Source: Asanoa siamensis
Lineage (GTDB): Bacteria > Actinomycetota > Actinomycetes > Mycobacteriales > Micromonosporaceae
NCBI RefSeq assembly: GCF_016862555.1
Contig: NZ_BONE01000023.1
Coordinates: forward strand, 1-64,000
Length of the DNA stretch: 64,000 nt
Reading direction: 5' to 3'
Shown: positions 45,063 to 53,622 of the stretch, piece by piece
How positions within the stretch are numbered: position 1 is the stretch's first letter
Layout of the letters: the number at the start of each line of letters is the position of its first letter
Translations under genes and position numbers: made by a program
The notes under the pieces: generated by a model
Seen by the model: only the letters and a program-made list of their open reading frames with translations
What the model was told of the DNA's origin: nothing
Databases searched by the model: none

Positions 45063-45078
45063 GTACCGTGAGCGGTAC
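45063..45078. promoter_or_regulatory. Inverted repeat at the -35 position of the TIR operon promoter
   Basis: GTACCG-TGAG-CGGTAC, 6-bp arms with a 4-bp spacer. It covers the place where the -35 would lie for the TACCAT box (17-bp spacer ends at 45070). A repressor bound here would block transcription; no cognate regulator is proven, though an HTH protein is encoded 1.2 kb away. Confidence 0.4.
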
Positions 45079-45098
45079 CGCTGGTCACCCTGATCGGG

Positions 45099-45359
45099 TC
45101 AACGGACGACCAGGTTCCACTTCCGCTTGGCGGCGATCGTGACGCCCGGGGCGCGGTAGTAGGGGTCGGCGGCGATCAGTTCCTCGAACTCCGCCTCGGT
45201 GGCGACGTCGAAGATGAGCAGCGCGCCCGACTCGTCGGCGTAGGGACCGGCCATCGCGACCAGCCCTCGCTCGTTGAGCCCGGCCACCAGCTCCCGGTGT
45301 GCGGGCCGGTGGTCCAGGCGCTCCGGGTTGCCGTCGAAGGAGAGCTCGAGCAGGAACAT
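45099..45359 (-). CDS. YciI-like protein
   Basis: 86 residues with the YciI/ferredoxin-like fold: FLLELSFDG, HRELVAGLNERGLVAMAGPYADESGALLIFDV and EELIAADPYYRAPGV. The histidine in PAHREL and the aspartate in AADPYY occupy the usual putative active-site places. The ATG at 45359 has AGGA 7 nt upstream; GTG two codons earlier is less likely. Last gene of a leftward group that starts near 46728. The family's function is poorly defined. Confidence 0.83.
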   Translation of the reverse strand: MFLLELSFDGNPERLDHRPAHRELVAGLNERGLVAMAGPYADESGALLIFDVATEAEFEELIAADPYYRAPGVTIAAKRKWNLVVR

Positions 45360-45368
45360 GAGCACATC

Positions 45369-45749
45369 CTAGATCCCGCAGGTCGGCACGACCTCCGGGT
45401 ACGTCTGCCGGTGTGCGCAGGCCGCGCACTCGTAGACGTGGTGGCCGCCGCAGTCGCAGGGGCGCCACCAGTGGCGGGGGCGGGCCAGGGCGTACGGCTC
45501 TCCGCAGCCGAAGCAGGTCGCCGGGCTCGCGGCCATGTCGAGCAGGTCGTGCCGGTCGTAGCGGTAGCCGACCACGCGCGGGTCGGTCGAGCAGCGCAGC
45601 ACCACCGTCGCCAGCTTCGCCGGGTCGTCGACGACGAGCCGTGAGTCGCAGCCGGCGCGCCAGGTCACCGTGATGTCCCAGATGCTCCGCCAGACCTCGG
45701 CCGGAGCGGGGACGGTGGCGGGTCGCAGGTCCATGAGGATGGTCGTCAC
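45369..45749 (-). CDS. Cysteine-rich (zinc-ribbon-like) protein, unknown function
   Basis: 126 residues from the GTG at 45749, which has GGAG 9 nt upstream; the TTG three codons before it has no ribosome binding site at a usable distance. The C-terminal half has CFGCGEPYAL, CDCGGHHVYECAACAHRQ and a final CGI, i.e. at least two C-x2-C or C-x-C knuckles able to hold zinc. The N-terminal half is neutral and unassigned. It lies between the HTH and YciI genes in the same direction. Confidence 0.65.
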   Translation of the reverse strand: MTTILMDLRPATVPAPAEVWRSIWDITVTWRAGCDSRLVVDDPAKLATVVLRCSTDPRVVGYRYDRHDLLDMAASPATCFGCGEPYALARPRHWWRPCDCGGHHVYECAACAHRQTYPEVVPTCGI

Positions 45750-45822
45750 GTCTATCAACTCCAGGTGGAGACCGGCCCGGGAGCGTCCGGGATCGTGCCG
45801 CTCCCGGGCCGGTGGACTTGAA

Positions 45823-46302
45823 CTAGCGCGTCCGGGCGGGCACCCGGGGTTGCGTACGCCGGCCCGGCTGCACGATGGCCCGCAGGCCGCGCTCGACGTG
45901 CCCGGTCGGCCGGTTCGAGGCGTGATAGGCCCGGTGTTTCCCGGCGTCGCCGATCAGCGCGCCGCACTCCTCGCAGATCTTGTCTGCCTGCCGCGGGTGC
46001 AGGCGCCCGACCGGCCGGTCACCGGGCTCGATCGGGTTGACCTTGTTCTGCGCCTTGGCCCAGAGCGGGTACCAGATCTGCTCGAGATCGTCCGGGTCGA
46101 CGCCGAGGGCGTCCAGCAGGGTCTCCAGGTTGCGCCACTTCGGCGGCTTGCTGGCGTTGAAGATGCGGCTGATCGTGGACGGCGAGATGCGCCGCTGGCA
46201 CAGTCGCGAGATCTCCCGCAACGAGGGCTCCTGCGCGCGGCGGTAGGTCGCCCGGAGCAGGGTGAGCAACTCGTTCAGGTCCTTGTCGACGGATTCGGCC
46301 AT
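45823..46302 (-). CDS. HTH (XRE-like) protein with a C-terminal Cys/His motif
   Basis: 159 residues. Helices at about 10-80 form a Cro/CI-like unit: LREISRLCQRRISPSTISRIFNASKPPKWRNLETLLDALG, where ISPSTISRIF is the recognition region. The middle reads LWAKAQNKVNP, and CEECGALIGDAGKHRAYH carries C-x2-C and H-x3-H spacing suggestive of a small zinc site. The arrangement resembles repressor-like proteins common in actinomycetes. It is preceded by a membrane protein gene (21 bp gap). A role in controlling neighbouring genes is possible but unproven. Confidence 0.8.
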   Translation of the reverse strand: MAESVDKDLNELLTLLRATYRRAQEPSLREISRLCQRRISPSTISRIFNASKPPKWRNLETLLDALGVDPDDLEQIWYPLWAKAQNKVNPIEPGDRPVGRLHPRQADKICEECGALIGDAGKHRAYHASNRPTGHVERGLRAIVQPGRRTQPRVPARTR

Positions 46303-46323
46303 GATGTCCGCGGAACGCGTCCG

Positions 46324-46728
46324 CTACACCTCCGTCCGGCGGATGGGGCCGCTCGCGGATAGTCGGCCCGCGACCTCGCCGGCGACCACGCCCGCGAGGC
46401 CGGCGCCCAGGGCCGCGTCGAACAGGTCGTATCCCATCAGGACGAGGACGGCACCGAAGGCCGTCACCGCCGACCCGACGATCACGGTGGGGAGGGGGCT
46501 CGCGTCGCCGACCAGCCGCCGCGCCACCTGGTTGCCGATCAGCGCGAAGCCGGCGGCGCAGACGAGGGCGTCCTGCAGCGGGTGTCCCGCGAGCAGCACC
46601 ACAGTCGTCGTGGCGAGGACGAGGAGGGCGGGGACCACGATCGGCCACCACGACGCGCGGCGCGGGCCGGGCGCCGCGGCCCGGACGTCCGGCTCGGGTG
46701 GCTCCAAGAGTTGATCTACGGTGACCAA
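46324..46728 (-). CDS. Small multi-helix membrane protein
   Basis: 134 residues if it starts at the TTG at 46728 (AGGAAAGG 11 nt upstream). No in-frame ATG or GTG is found before the first helix except far upstream, so the start is uncertain. Hydrophobic helices: WWPIVVPALLVLATTTVVLLA, LVCAAGFALIGNQVA, VIVGSAVTAFGAVLVLMGY and LGAGLAGVVAGEVAG. No family recognised. First gene of the leftward group with the HTH protein. Confidence 0.55.
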   Translation of the reverse strand: MVTVDQLLEPPEPDVRAAAPGPRRASWWPIVVPALLVLATTTVVLLAGHPLQDALVCAAGFALIGNQVARRLVGDASPLPTVIVGSAVTAFGAVLVLMGYDLFDAALGAGLAGVVAGEVAGRLSASGPIRRTEV

Positions 46729-47954
46729 GGCTCTACTGACCTTTCCTGAGTTGTCTGTGTACGCGCTGTGGCGGGTTGGGGCCGCGCGGCGGTGCGGGGG
46801 CGGAGGGGTCGGTTCCTCCGCCACCCTTTGCTGGTCCAGAGTTGTCCTGCTGGTGGCGGGACGTGCGTGGAGATCCGCTCGATCGTGGAACGGGCACCGC
46901 GCCGGCGTCGTCGCTCTTGCAGCGAGCAGGTTCAGCCGTAACGGTGCGTGTCCATCATGCTGGATCCCCGAGGGGCCGTCACGCCCGTGAACCAGGTTGC
47001 AACGACCGCTTCGCGACACGCCGCCGAAAGATCATTCGACGGTACCGAGTGGTCCACCGAGGAATTGTTCGCGGCGCCGGTCCGTGGCCGCGGGCCCTAT
47101 CCGAAAAAGAAGAGGACCGCCCGGCTGCAACGGGCGGTCCTCGTTTCGTTTTCCCGAACGTCCGTCTGGACCAGCAGACAGCAACTCGGTGGCCGAGCCG
47201 ATCGTGGATCAGCGAGCCATTCCCTCGATGAACGAGGATGTGTGTTCCAGGTTGGGCCAATGCGGCCACCCAGAACAGTCCTTGCAACAGGTGCAACGAA
47301 GTGCGACAGGGTCAAGCCACGAATTCCGTCGGACGAAATGCCCGATATAGGCCGCATCCTCCCATCCCGATCGGTGATCGTTTATGACGGAGAGTGTGCG
47401 GATTCGGCGCACCCGATGACTGTGCGTTTAGTTGATCAAGGGTGCTTCGCAACGCGTCAACGCGCCGCGCTCCACCGTGCGACAGGCGTCGAACCGCGTT
47501 GGTGCGCACCGCCTCCACCCGTGCGAGTGAGGGCACCCGGAACGGTGCCGGAGGCGGGCGTCATCGAATCTTCGGCGACCAACGGAATAAGATCGCCGAC
47601 GAATGGAGAATCTTCGGAGACAGAGATCGGATAAGCGGATTCTCGGTGGAACCATAACGAATAACGGCCCGAGGGAGGTCGCACAGAATGTGCGCCCATC
47701 CAGCGAAAACGAGATCTTCACGCGTTTCACGCCGCCCGCGTGGTGCGGATCTTCACCCCTTCGGGACACTCTCGACGGGCTGCGGCATGATCGAATGCCG
47801 GAATCCGACGCGGAGAGCGTGTTCTCGCGGCTCGGAACGACCCTTTGATCTTCCAGCGGCGACTGTTCGCACCATCAGAAAACCGCATCGGATTGGCACG
47901 CGGAAATACCCGTTGCCGCCGACCTCCTCTGGTAACCTCCGCCGCCCATCGAGG
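46729..47954. other. 1.2-kb gene-poor region
   Basis: No convincing gene. Several frames are open on both strands (the longest is + 46948-47634), but none has a ribosome binding site, recognisable motif or normal GC-rich third positions. The part right of 47150 is clearly less GC-rich than its surroundings. It contains a bidirectional terminator (47112-47142), two GAATCTTCGG copies 42 bp apart (47566, 47608) and a GATAAGCGrATTC motif twice (47630, 47958). It may hold the promoter of the membrane/HTH group and remnants of lost genes, or an undetected RNA. Confidence 0.6.
47112..47142. terminator. Bidirectional intrinsic terminator in a gene-poor region
   Basis: GAGGACCGCCCG (47112-47123) pairs perfectly with 47131-47142, with a 7-nt loop. 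It is followed on the + strand by GTTTCGTTTT and on the - strand by CTTCTTTTTCGG, so both directions have U-rich tails. No annotated gene ends near it on either side. Confidence 0.8.
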
Positions 47955-49793
47955 TCAGATAAGCGAATTCCGCCACTGCGAGTGCAGCATCGCATAGTGA
48001 CCGCCACCGGTTACCAAGCGTGACGGTGGGCCGTCCTCGACCACGCGGCCGTCGTCGACGACCAGCACGCGGTCGGCGATCTCGACCGTGGAGAGGCGGT
48101 GGGCGATGACCAACGCCGTCCGGTCCCGCAGGATCGTCCGCAGCGCCCGCTGCACCAGCCGTTCCGTCGGCACGTCCAGCGACGACGTCGCCTCGTCCAG
48201 GATCAGCACGCCCGGGTCGGCCAGGAACGCCCGGGCGAACGCCACCAACTGGCGTTGGCCCGCCGACAGCCGACCACCGCGGCGGTGCACGTCCGTGTCG
48301 TACCCGGCCGGCAGGGCCGCGATGAACTCGTGGGCGCCGATCGCGCGGGCGGCCCGCACCAGATCCGCGTCGGTGGCGTCGGGACGCCCGAACCGCAGGT
48401 TGTCGGCGACCGTACCCGCGAACAGGTGGTTCTCCTGCGTCACCATGACGACCGCCCGGCGCAGGTCGGTGTCGCCCACCTCGCGGAGGTCGACCCCGTC
48501 GAGCCGCACCACGCCCGAGACGGGGTCGTAGAACCGCGCCACGAGCTTCGCCACGGTCGACTTGCCGGCCCCGGTCGCACCGACGAGGGCCACGATCTGC
48601 CCGGCCGGGATCTCGATGCTCAGGTCGGAGAGCACCGCCGGCCCGTTGGAATAGGCGAACGTGACGTCCCGGAAGGAGATCGACCGGCCGGCGGCGGAAG
48701 CGGGCAGCGGCACCGGTGACGCCGGCTCCGGCACCGCGGGCCGCTCGTCGAGCACCCCCGCCAGCTTCTCCAGCGCCGCCGTCGCCGACTGCAGCGCGTT
48801 GTAGAACTGGCTCAGCTCCTGCATCGGCTCGAAGAACCGCCGCAGATAGAGCAGGAAGGCCGCGAGCACCCCGATCGCCGTGCGGCCGTGCAGCACCTGC
48901 CAGCCGCCGAACGTCAGCACGCCGGCGATCGCCACGTTGCCGATCAGCTTGAGGCTGGGCGAGTACACGGCGATGAGCCGGAACGCGCGCAGGGACGCTC
49001 TCCGGTAGTCGTCGTTGAGCGCGTCGAAGATCTGCTGGTTGCGCGGTTCGCGGCGGAACGCCTGCACCGCCCGGATGCCGCCCAGCGACTCGACGAAGTG
49101 GACGATCACCAGGGCGACCGCCTCGCGGGTGCGGCGGTACGCGACCGCGGACGCCAGCGCGAACCAGCGCGACAGCCACAGCAGGAACGGGAACGTCAGC
49201 AGCGTCACCAGCGCCAGCGGCGGGTCGAGCCAGAGCAGGATGCCGGCCACCGAGACCACCGACAGGCCGGCCAGCACCAGGTCGTCGATGCCGCCGTCGA
49301 CCAGTTCGCTGATCGAGTCCATGTCGCTGGTCAGCCGGGCCACCATCCGGCCCGACGTGTAACGCTCGTGGAAGCCGATCGACAGCCGCTGGAAGTGGTC
49401 GTAGACCCGCTGCCGCAGGTCCCGCAGCACGTCCTGGCCGATCCGGGCCGACAGCCGCAGGAAGCCGCGTTTCCCGAAATACTCGGCCAACGCCGCCGCC
49501 ACGAACACCAGGCCGATCTCGATCAGCAGCACCGGGTCGCCGGCCCGCAACGGCGGGATGCCGCGGTCGATCGCGAGCATCACCAGCAGCGGCCCGGCCA
49601 TCCCCGCGGCGCTCTGCAGCAGCAGCAGCGCGACCGTGGCGGCCAGCGCGCGCCGGTGCGGGCGTACCAGCGAAGCCAGCAGTGACCGGCTGCGGACCCG
49701 CAGCCGCGCGACCGCCGCCGGATCCGCGTCCTCGGCCGTGGTGCGGTCGGCGTCGAGATCCGCGGCCCGGCCGCGCCAGGCGTGCGCCGTCAT
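47955..49793 (-). CDS. ABC exporter subunit (TMD-NBD), partner with canonical ATPase motifs
   Basis: 612 residues. Six-helix exporter domain (about 45-340), then the NBD: Walker A GATGAGKST, Q-loop VTQENHLFAG, signature RLSAGQRQ (LSAGQ instead of LSGGQ), Walker B VLILDEATSSLD with the catalytic Glu, H-loop IAHRLSTV. With the upstream subunit it would form a heterodimer with one good and one weak ATP site. Substrates of this family include drugs, lipids and peptides; none is evident here. The ATG overlaps the upstream stop by 4 bp. Confidence 0.93.
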   Translation of the reverse strand: MTAHAWRGRAADLDADRTTAEDADPAAVARLRVRSRSLLASLVRPHRRALAATVALLLLQSAAGMAGPLLVMLAIDRGIPPLRAGDPVLLIEIGLVFVAAALAEYFGKRGFLRLSARIGQDVLRDLRQRVYDHFQRLSIGFHERYTSGRMVARLTSDMDSISELVDGGIDDLVLAGLSVVSVAGILLWLDPPLALVTLLTFPFLLWLSRWFALASAVAYRRTREAVALVIVHFVESLGGIRAVQAFRREPRNQQIFDALNDDYRRASLRAFRLIAVYSPSLKLIGNVAIAGVLTFGGWQVLHGRTAIGVLAAFLLYLRRFFEPMQELSQFYNALQSATAALEKLAGVLDERPAVPEPASPVPLPASAAGRSISFRDVTFAYSNGPAVLSDLSIEIPAGQIVALVGATGAGKSTVAKLVARFYDPVSGVVRLDGVDLREVGDTDLRRAVVMVTQENHLFAGTVADNLRFGRPDATDADLVRAARAIGAHEFIAALPAGYDTDVHRRGGRLSAGQRQLVAFARAFLADPGVLILDEATSSLDVPTERLVQRALRTILRDRTALVIAHRLSTVEIADRVLVVDDGRVVEDGPPSRLVTGGGHYAMLHSQWRNSLI

Positions 49794-51553
49794 ACGGCGT
49801 CCGCGGTCGCCGCCGCCTCCGCGAGCACCGCCCGGTACGCCGGCACCGTGGCCAGCAGTTCCGAGTGGGTGCCGGTCGCCGCGATCACGCCGCCGTCGAG
49901 CAGCGCGACCCGGTCGGCCAGGGCGATCGTCGACGGCCGGTGCACGACGAGCAGCGCGGTCGTGTCGGCCAGCACCCCGGCCAGCGCCTTCTCCACCAGC
50001 GCCTCGGTGTGCACGTCGAGCGCCGACAGCGGGTCGTCGAGCACCAGCACCCGCGGCCGGCTCAGGATCGCCCGGGCCAGCGCCAGCCGCTGCCGCTGGC
50101 CGCCGGAGAGCGACAGGCCCTGCTCGCCGACCCGGGTGTCGAGGCCCCACGGCAGGTCGTCGACGAACTCGGCCTGGGCCAGCGCGAGCGCCTCGTGGAT
50201 CTCGTCGTCGCTCGCGTCGGTGCGGCCCAGCGCCAGGTTCTCCCGCACCGACATCGAGAACAGTGTGGGTTCCTCGAACGCGACGCCGACCACCTCACGC
50301 AGCGAGTCGAGCGGCAGGTCGCGGATGTCCCGGCCGTCGAGGGTGATCCGGCCGGCGGTGACGTCGTAGAGCCGCGGCACGAGCGAGACCAGCGTGGTCT
50401 TGCCGCAGCCGGTCGTGCCGACGACGGCGAGCGTCTCGCCGGGCCGCACGGTCAGCGTGATGCCGCGCAGCACCGGCGCCGCGACGCCGGGATAGCTGAA
50501 ACGGACGTCCTCGAAGCGCACCTCGCCCCGGACGGCGGCGGCCCGGGCCGCGCCCGGCCTGTCCACGATGGAGGGTGGCTCGTCGAGGACCTCGTAGATC
50601 CGGTCGGAGGCGGTCATCGCCTCCTGCGCGTTGCCGATGATCCAGCCCAGCGACTCGATCGGCCAGACCAGCATCAGCTGCAGCGTGACGAACGCGACGA
50701 GCTCGCCGATGGTCAGCCGGCCCGCGGCTACCTCGACCGAGCCGAGCACGAGCACCGCGGCCAGCGTCAGGTTGGGGATCAGGTCGAAGTGCGCGGACGT
50801 ACCGGCGAGCTGGCGACCTTTGTCGACGGCGGTGTCGTGCAGCCGGTCGGCGCCGGCGCCGAACTGGTCGCTCATGAACGCCTGCCGGCCGAACGACTTG
50901 ACGGTGCGCAGGCCGCGCGCGGTCTCCTCGACCTGCGTGGCCAGGTCGCCCTGCTCGTCCTGCATCCGTCGGGAGGTGCGCAGATAGGTGCGGGTGAACC
51001 GGCGGCTGACCACGACCAGCGGCACCGCGCTCGCCGCGACGAGCAGGCCCAGGGGCCAGTGCAGACGGATCAACAGCGCCACGACCACGGCGTACGTCGT
51101 CAGGTTGACGATCAGGAACAGCAGCCCGAAGGAGAGGAAGCGCCGGATCACGCCCAGGTCGGCGGTGGCCCGGGCGAGCAGTTGGCCGCTCTGCCAGCGG
51201 TCGTGGAACGCGACCGGGAGCCGCTGCAGGTGGGCGTAGATCTCCTGGCGGATGGTCGCCTCCATGCCGAGCGACTGGCTCGACTGCGACCAGCGCCGGA
51301 CGAAGATGAGCACCGCCTCGGCGATCCCGAACAGCAGCGCCAGCCCGCCGAGCGCGAGCAGGCCGCGCGGGTCGCGGTCGGCGATCGGGCCGTCGACGAC
51401 GCGGCGGACGACCAGCGGCACCGCGATGCCGACTGCCGTGCCGGCCAGCGCCGCGAGGACCAGGAGGGCGAACTGCAGCCGGTACGGCCGGAGGTAGCGG
51501 CGCAGCCGCCACAGGTTGCGTACCCCGGACTGATGGTCACGTTTGGTACGCAC
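49790..51553 (-). CDS. ABC exporter subunit (TMD-NBD), partner with degenerate ATP site
   Basis: 587 residues. Exporter transmembrane domain at about 20-310. NBD: Walker A GTTGCGKTT, Q-loop position FEEPTLF (Glu instead of Gln), signature LSLSGGQRQR, Walker B VLVLDDPLSALD (Asp instead of the catalytic Glu), switch VVHRPSTI. These are the typical changes of the degenerate half in heterodimeric exporters. The GTG start is supported by TACCGT 6 nt upstream. First gene of the two-gene operon. Confidence 0.93.
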   Translation of the reverse strand: MRTKRDHQSGVRNLWRLRRYLRPYRLQFALLVLAALAGTAVGIAVPLVVRRVVDGPIADRDPRGLLALGGLALLFGIAEAVLIFVRRWSQSSQSLGMEATIRQEIYAHLQRLPVAFHDRWQSGQLLARATADLGVIRRFLSFGLLFLIVNLTTYAVVVALLIRLHWPLGLLVAASAVPLVVVSRRFTRTYLRTSRRMQDEQGDLATQVEETARGLRTVKSFGRQAFMSDQFGAGADRLHDTAVDKGRQLAGTSAHFDLIPNLTLAAVLVLGSVEVAAGRLTIGELVAFVTLQLMLVWPIESLGWIIGNAQEAMTASDRIYEVLDEPPSIVDRPGAARAAAVRGEVRFEDVRFSYPGVAAPVLRGITLTVRPGETLAVVGTTGCGKTTLVSLVPRLYDVTAGRITLDGRDIRDLPLDSLREVVGVAFEEPTLFSMSVRENLALGRTDASDDEIHEALALAQAEFVDDLPWGLDTRVGEQGLSLSGGQRQRLALARAILSRPRVLVLDDPLSALDVHTEALVEKALAGVLADTTALLVVHRPSTIALADRVALLDGGVIAATGTHSELLATVPAYRAVLAEAAATADAV

Positions 51554-51559
51554 CCCGTG

Positions 51560-51565
51560 ACGGTA
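51560..51565 (-). promoter_or_regulatory. Candidate -10 box (TACCGT), leaderless ABC exporter promoter
   Basis: Leftward TACCGT is followed by 6 nt and the GTG at 51553. Confidence 0.45.
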
Positions 51566-51580
51566 ATCTCTGCGACCCGC

Positions 51581-52072
51581 CTAACGCAGCTCGTGCCCGA
51601 GAAGCCACTTTTTCACATCGAGGCCGTAGCGGTAGCCGCCCAACGTGCCGTCGGTGCGCAGCACCCGGTGGCAGGGCACGAACAGGGCGACGGCGTTGCG
51701 GGCACAGGCTTGCGCGGCCGCGCGGATCGCGGTCGGGTTGCCGGCGCGGGCCGCGTACTCGGTGTAGGTGACGGGTTCGCCGGCCTTGACATCGCGGAGT
51801 ACGCGCCACGCGTGCGGAAGGAACGCGCCGCCGGAGCGCTGTTCGACGGGCACGGCGTCGATCGCGGTCAGGTCACCGTCCAGATAGGACAGCGTCGCGG
51901 CCGTGATCGGGCCGAGGTCCGCTCTGGGTGTCGGCTGACCACGCAGGTCCGGATGTACGAGGGCCAACAACTCGTCGACGTCGGCGGTGAAGCCGGCGGC
52001 GCGGACGACGCCCTCGTCGGTCGCGATGATCGTCAGCGGGCCGGTCGGGGTCGCCATGGTGGTGGTGTTCAC
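51581..52072 (-). CDS. ogt: Methylated-DNA-protein-cysteine methyltransferase
   Basis: 163 residues. Acceptor-cysteine motif VPCHRVLRTDGTLGGYRYGLDVKKWLL; the helix-turn-helix part is GNPTAIRAAAQACARN with the Arg finger. It repairs O6-alkylguanine by suicidal transfer. GTG start behind GGAGGAA, overlapping the stop of the Ada/AlkA gene (GTGA). The upstream protein lacks an Ogt domain, so together the two genes supply the parts found in a full Ada-AlkA-Ogt set. Confidence 0.94.
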   Translation of the reverse strand: MNTTTMATPTGPLTIIATDEGVVRAAGFTADVDELLALVHPDLRGQPTPRADLGPITAATLSYLDGDLTAIDAVPVEQRSGGAFLPHAWRVLRDVKAGEPVTYTEYAARAGNPTAIRAAAQACARNAVALFVPCHRVLRTDGTLGGYRYGLDVKKWLLGHELR

Positions 52073-53487
52073 GCGTTCCTCCAGAGTCGGATCAGCGCGT
52101 ACGAGCGCCACGGCCGCCAGTTCGCGGCGTGCGCCTCGAGCGTCTCGGGGTCGTCCGGCAGGCCCAGGGCCCGGGCTCCGCGGCGGACGGCGAGGTCGGT
52201 GGGCAGGAAGACGTCCGGGTCGCCGGTCGCCCGCATCGCGACGTAACCGGCCGTCCAGGCGCCGATGCCGGGCAGCGCGACCAGGCTCTCGACCAGTTCC
52301 TCGCGGTCAGCGCCGAGGTCGAGGTCGACGGTGCCGGCGGCGACCGCGCGGGCCAGGCCCTTGATCGTCTCCCGCCGGGCGGTGGGCATCGGAAACGCCT
52401 CGTCGGGCAGGTCCGCGACCGCCGCGGCGTCCGGGAAGCCGGTCGTGGCGGCCGCTTTCGCGATCTTGCCGAGGATCGTGCGGGTCGCGGAGACCGAGAT
52501 CTGCTGGCCGACGATCGCCCGGACCGCCGTCTCGAAGCCGTCGACGGCTCTGGGTACGCGTACCCCCGGCTCCTTGTCGACGGTCCTGGCCAGTTTGTCG
52601 TCGGCGCCCAGGGTGGCGTCGACGGCCTCCGGGTCGGCGTCGAGGTCGAGCAGGCGGCGGCAGCGGGCCACGGCGGGGGCCAGGTCGCGGACGTCCTTGA
52701 GCGTGAGCGTCGCGGCGACGTGGGCGGACGACCCGTGGCCCGGGATCGGCGTCAGCGCGACCTCGCCCGGGCCGTGCGGGAGCGTCAGGGTGCGGCGGTA
52801 GGTGCCGTCCGTGACGTCCTCGATGCCCGGGATCGCGCGGGCGGCCAGGAACTCGAGCAGGGCCGGGGCGTGCAGCGGTGGGCGGTAGGCGAGCCTCAGG
52901 TTGACCACGCCGGATTCGCTGGCTTTCGGCAGTTTCTGACGGAGGGTCGAGGGCGGGCCGCCGTACACCTCCTTGATCGTGTCGTTGAACTGCCGCACGC
53001 TGCCGAAACCCGCCGCGAACGCGATCTCCGCGAGGCCGAGGTCGGTCGTCTCGACCAGGATGCGGGCCGTCTGGGCGCGCTGTGCCCGGGCCAGGGCCAG
53101 GGGGCCGGCGCCGAGTTCCTCGGTGAGCATCCGGTGCAGGTGGCGCTCGGTGTAGCCGAGGCGGGCGGCCAGGCCGGGGACGCCCTCGCGGTCGACCACG
53201 CCGTCGCCGATCAGCCGCATCGCGCGACCGACCGTGTCGGCCCGCACGTCCCACTCGGGCGAGCCGGGGGCGGCGTCGGGGCGGCAGCGCTTGCAGGCGC
53301 GGAAGCCGGCCTTCTGGGCGGCGGCGGCCGAGGGGTAGAACGTGACGTTCGCCCGCTTCGGCGTGATGGCGGGGCAGGAGGGCTTGCAGTAGATGCCGGT
53401 CGACGTCACGGCCGTGTAGAACCAGCCGTCGAACCGCTGGTCACGGCTGTCGACCGCCCGGTAGCACCGCTCGAACTCCAGTTCCAT
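52069..53487 (-). CDS. AdaA-AlkA fusion: methyl-sensing activator and DNA-3-methyladenine glycosylase
   Basis: 472 residues. Residues 1-75: Ada zinc domain with C34, C38, C65 and C68, the same spacing as C38/C42/C69/C72 of E. coli Ada, so methylphosphotriester transfer to one of these cysteines is expected. Residues 85-180: AraC-type HTH (LAARLGYTERHLHRMLTEELG, IAFAAGFGSVRQFNDTIKEVYG). Residues 190-472: AlkA N-domain and HhH-GPD (FETAVRAIVGQQISVSATRTI, LPGIGAWTAGYVAMRATGDPDVFLPTDLAV with the catalytic Asp). AGGA lies 8 nt before the ATG. It probably activates its own operon with ogt on alkylation damage. Confidence 0.94.
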   Translation of the reverse strand: MELEFERCYRAVDSRDQRFDGWFYTAVTSTGIYCKPSCPAITPKRANVTFYPSAAAAQKAGFRACKRCRPDAAPGSPEWDVRADTVGRAMRLIGDGVVDREGVPGLAARLGYTERHLHRMLTEELGAGPLALARAQRAQTARILVETTDLGLAEIAFAAGFGSVRQFNDTIKEVYGGPPSTLRQKLPKASESGVVNLRLAYRPPLHAPALLEFLAARAIPGIEDVTDGTYRRTLTLPHGPGEVALTPIPGHGSSAHVAATLTLKDVRDLAPAVARCRRLLDLDADPEAVDATLGADDKLARTVDKEPGVRVPRAVDGFETAVRAIVGQQISVSATRTILGKIAKAAATTGFPDAAAVADLPDEAFPMPTARRETIKGLARAVAAGTVDLDLGADREELVESLVALPGIGAWTAGYVAMRATGDPDVFLPTDLAVRRGARALGLPDDPETLEAHAANWRPWRSYALIRLWRNA

Positions 53488-53622
53488 GCCATCGATCCTG
53501 CCCCGGATCGGGCGTCTTGGCTCGCGGGATTCGGACATCGCCGTCAGCGCGGCCGTAGGCCGTCGTCGTCGGCTGAGGAGAGGCTCAGGTTTTTGTCGGT
53601 GTGGTGCTGCACACTTGTGGTC

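Noticed and set aside
46948-47634. A 228-codon open frame in the gene-poor gap
   Set aside because: No ribosome binding site, no hydrophobic core or motif, and it reads straight through the strong terminator hairpin at 47112-47142.
41449-47954. A mobile element carrying the TIR module
   Set aside because: No integrase, transposase, tRNA end or flanking direct repeat was seen, so transfer remains only a suspicion.
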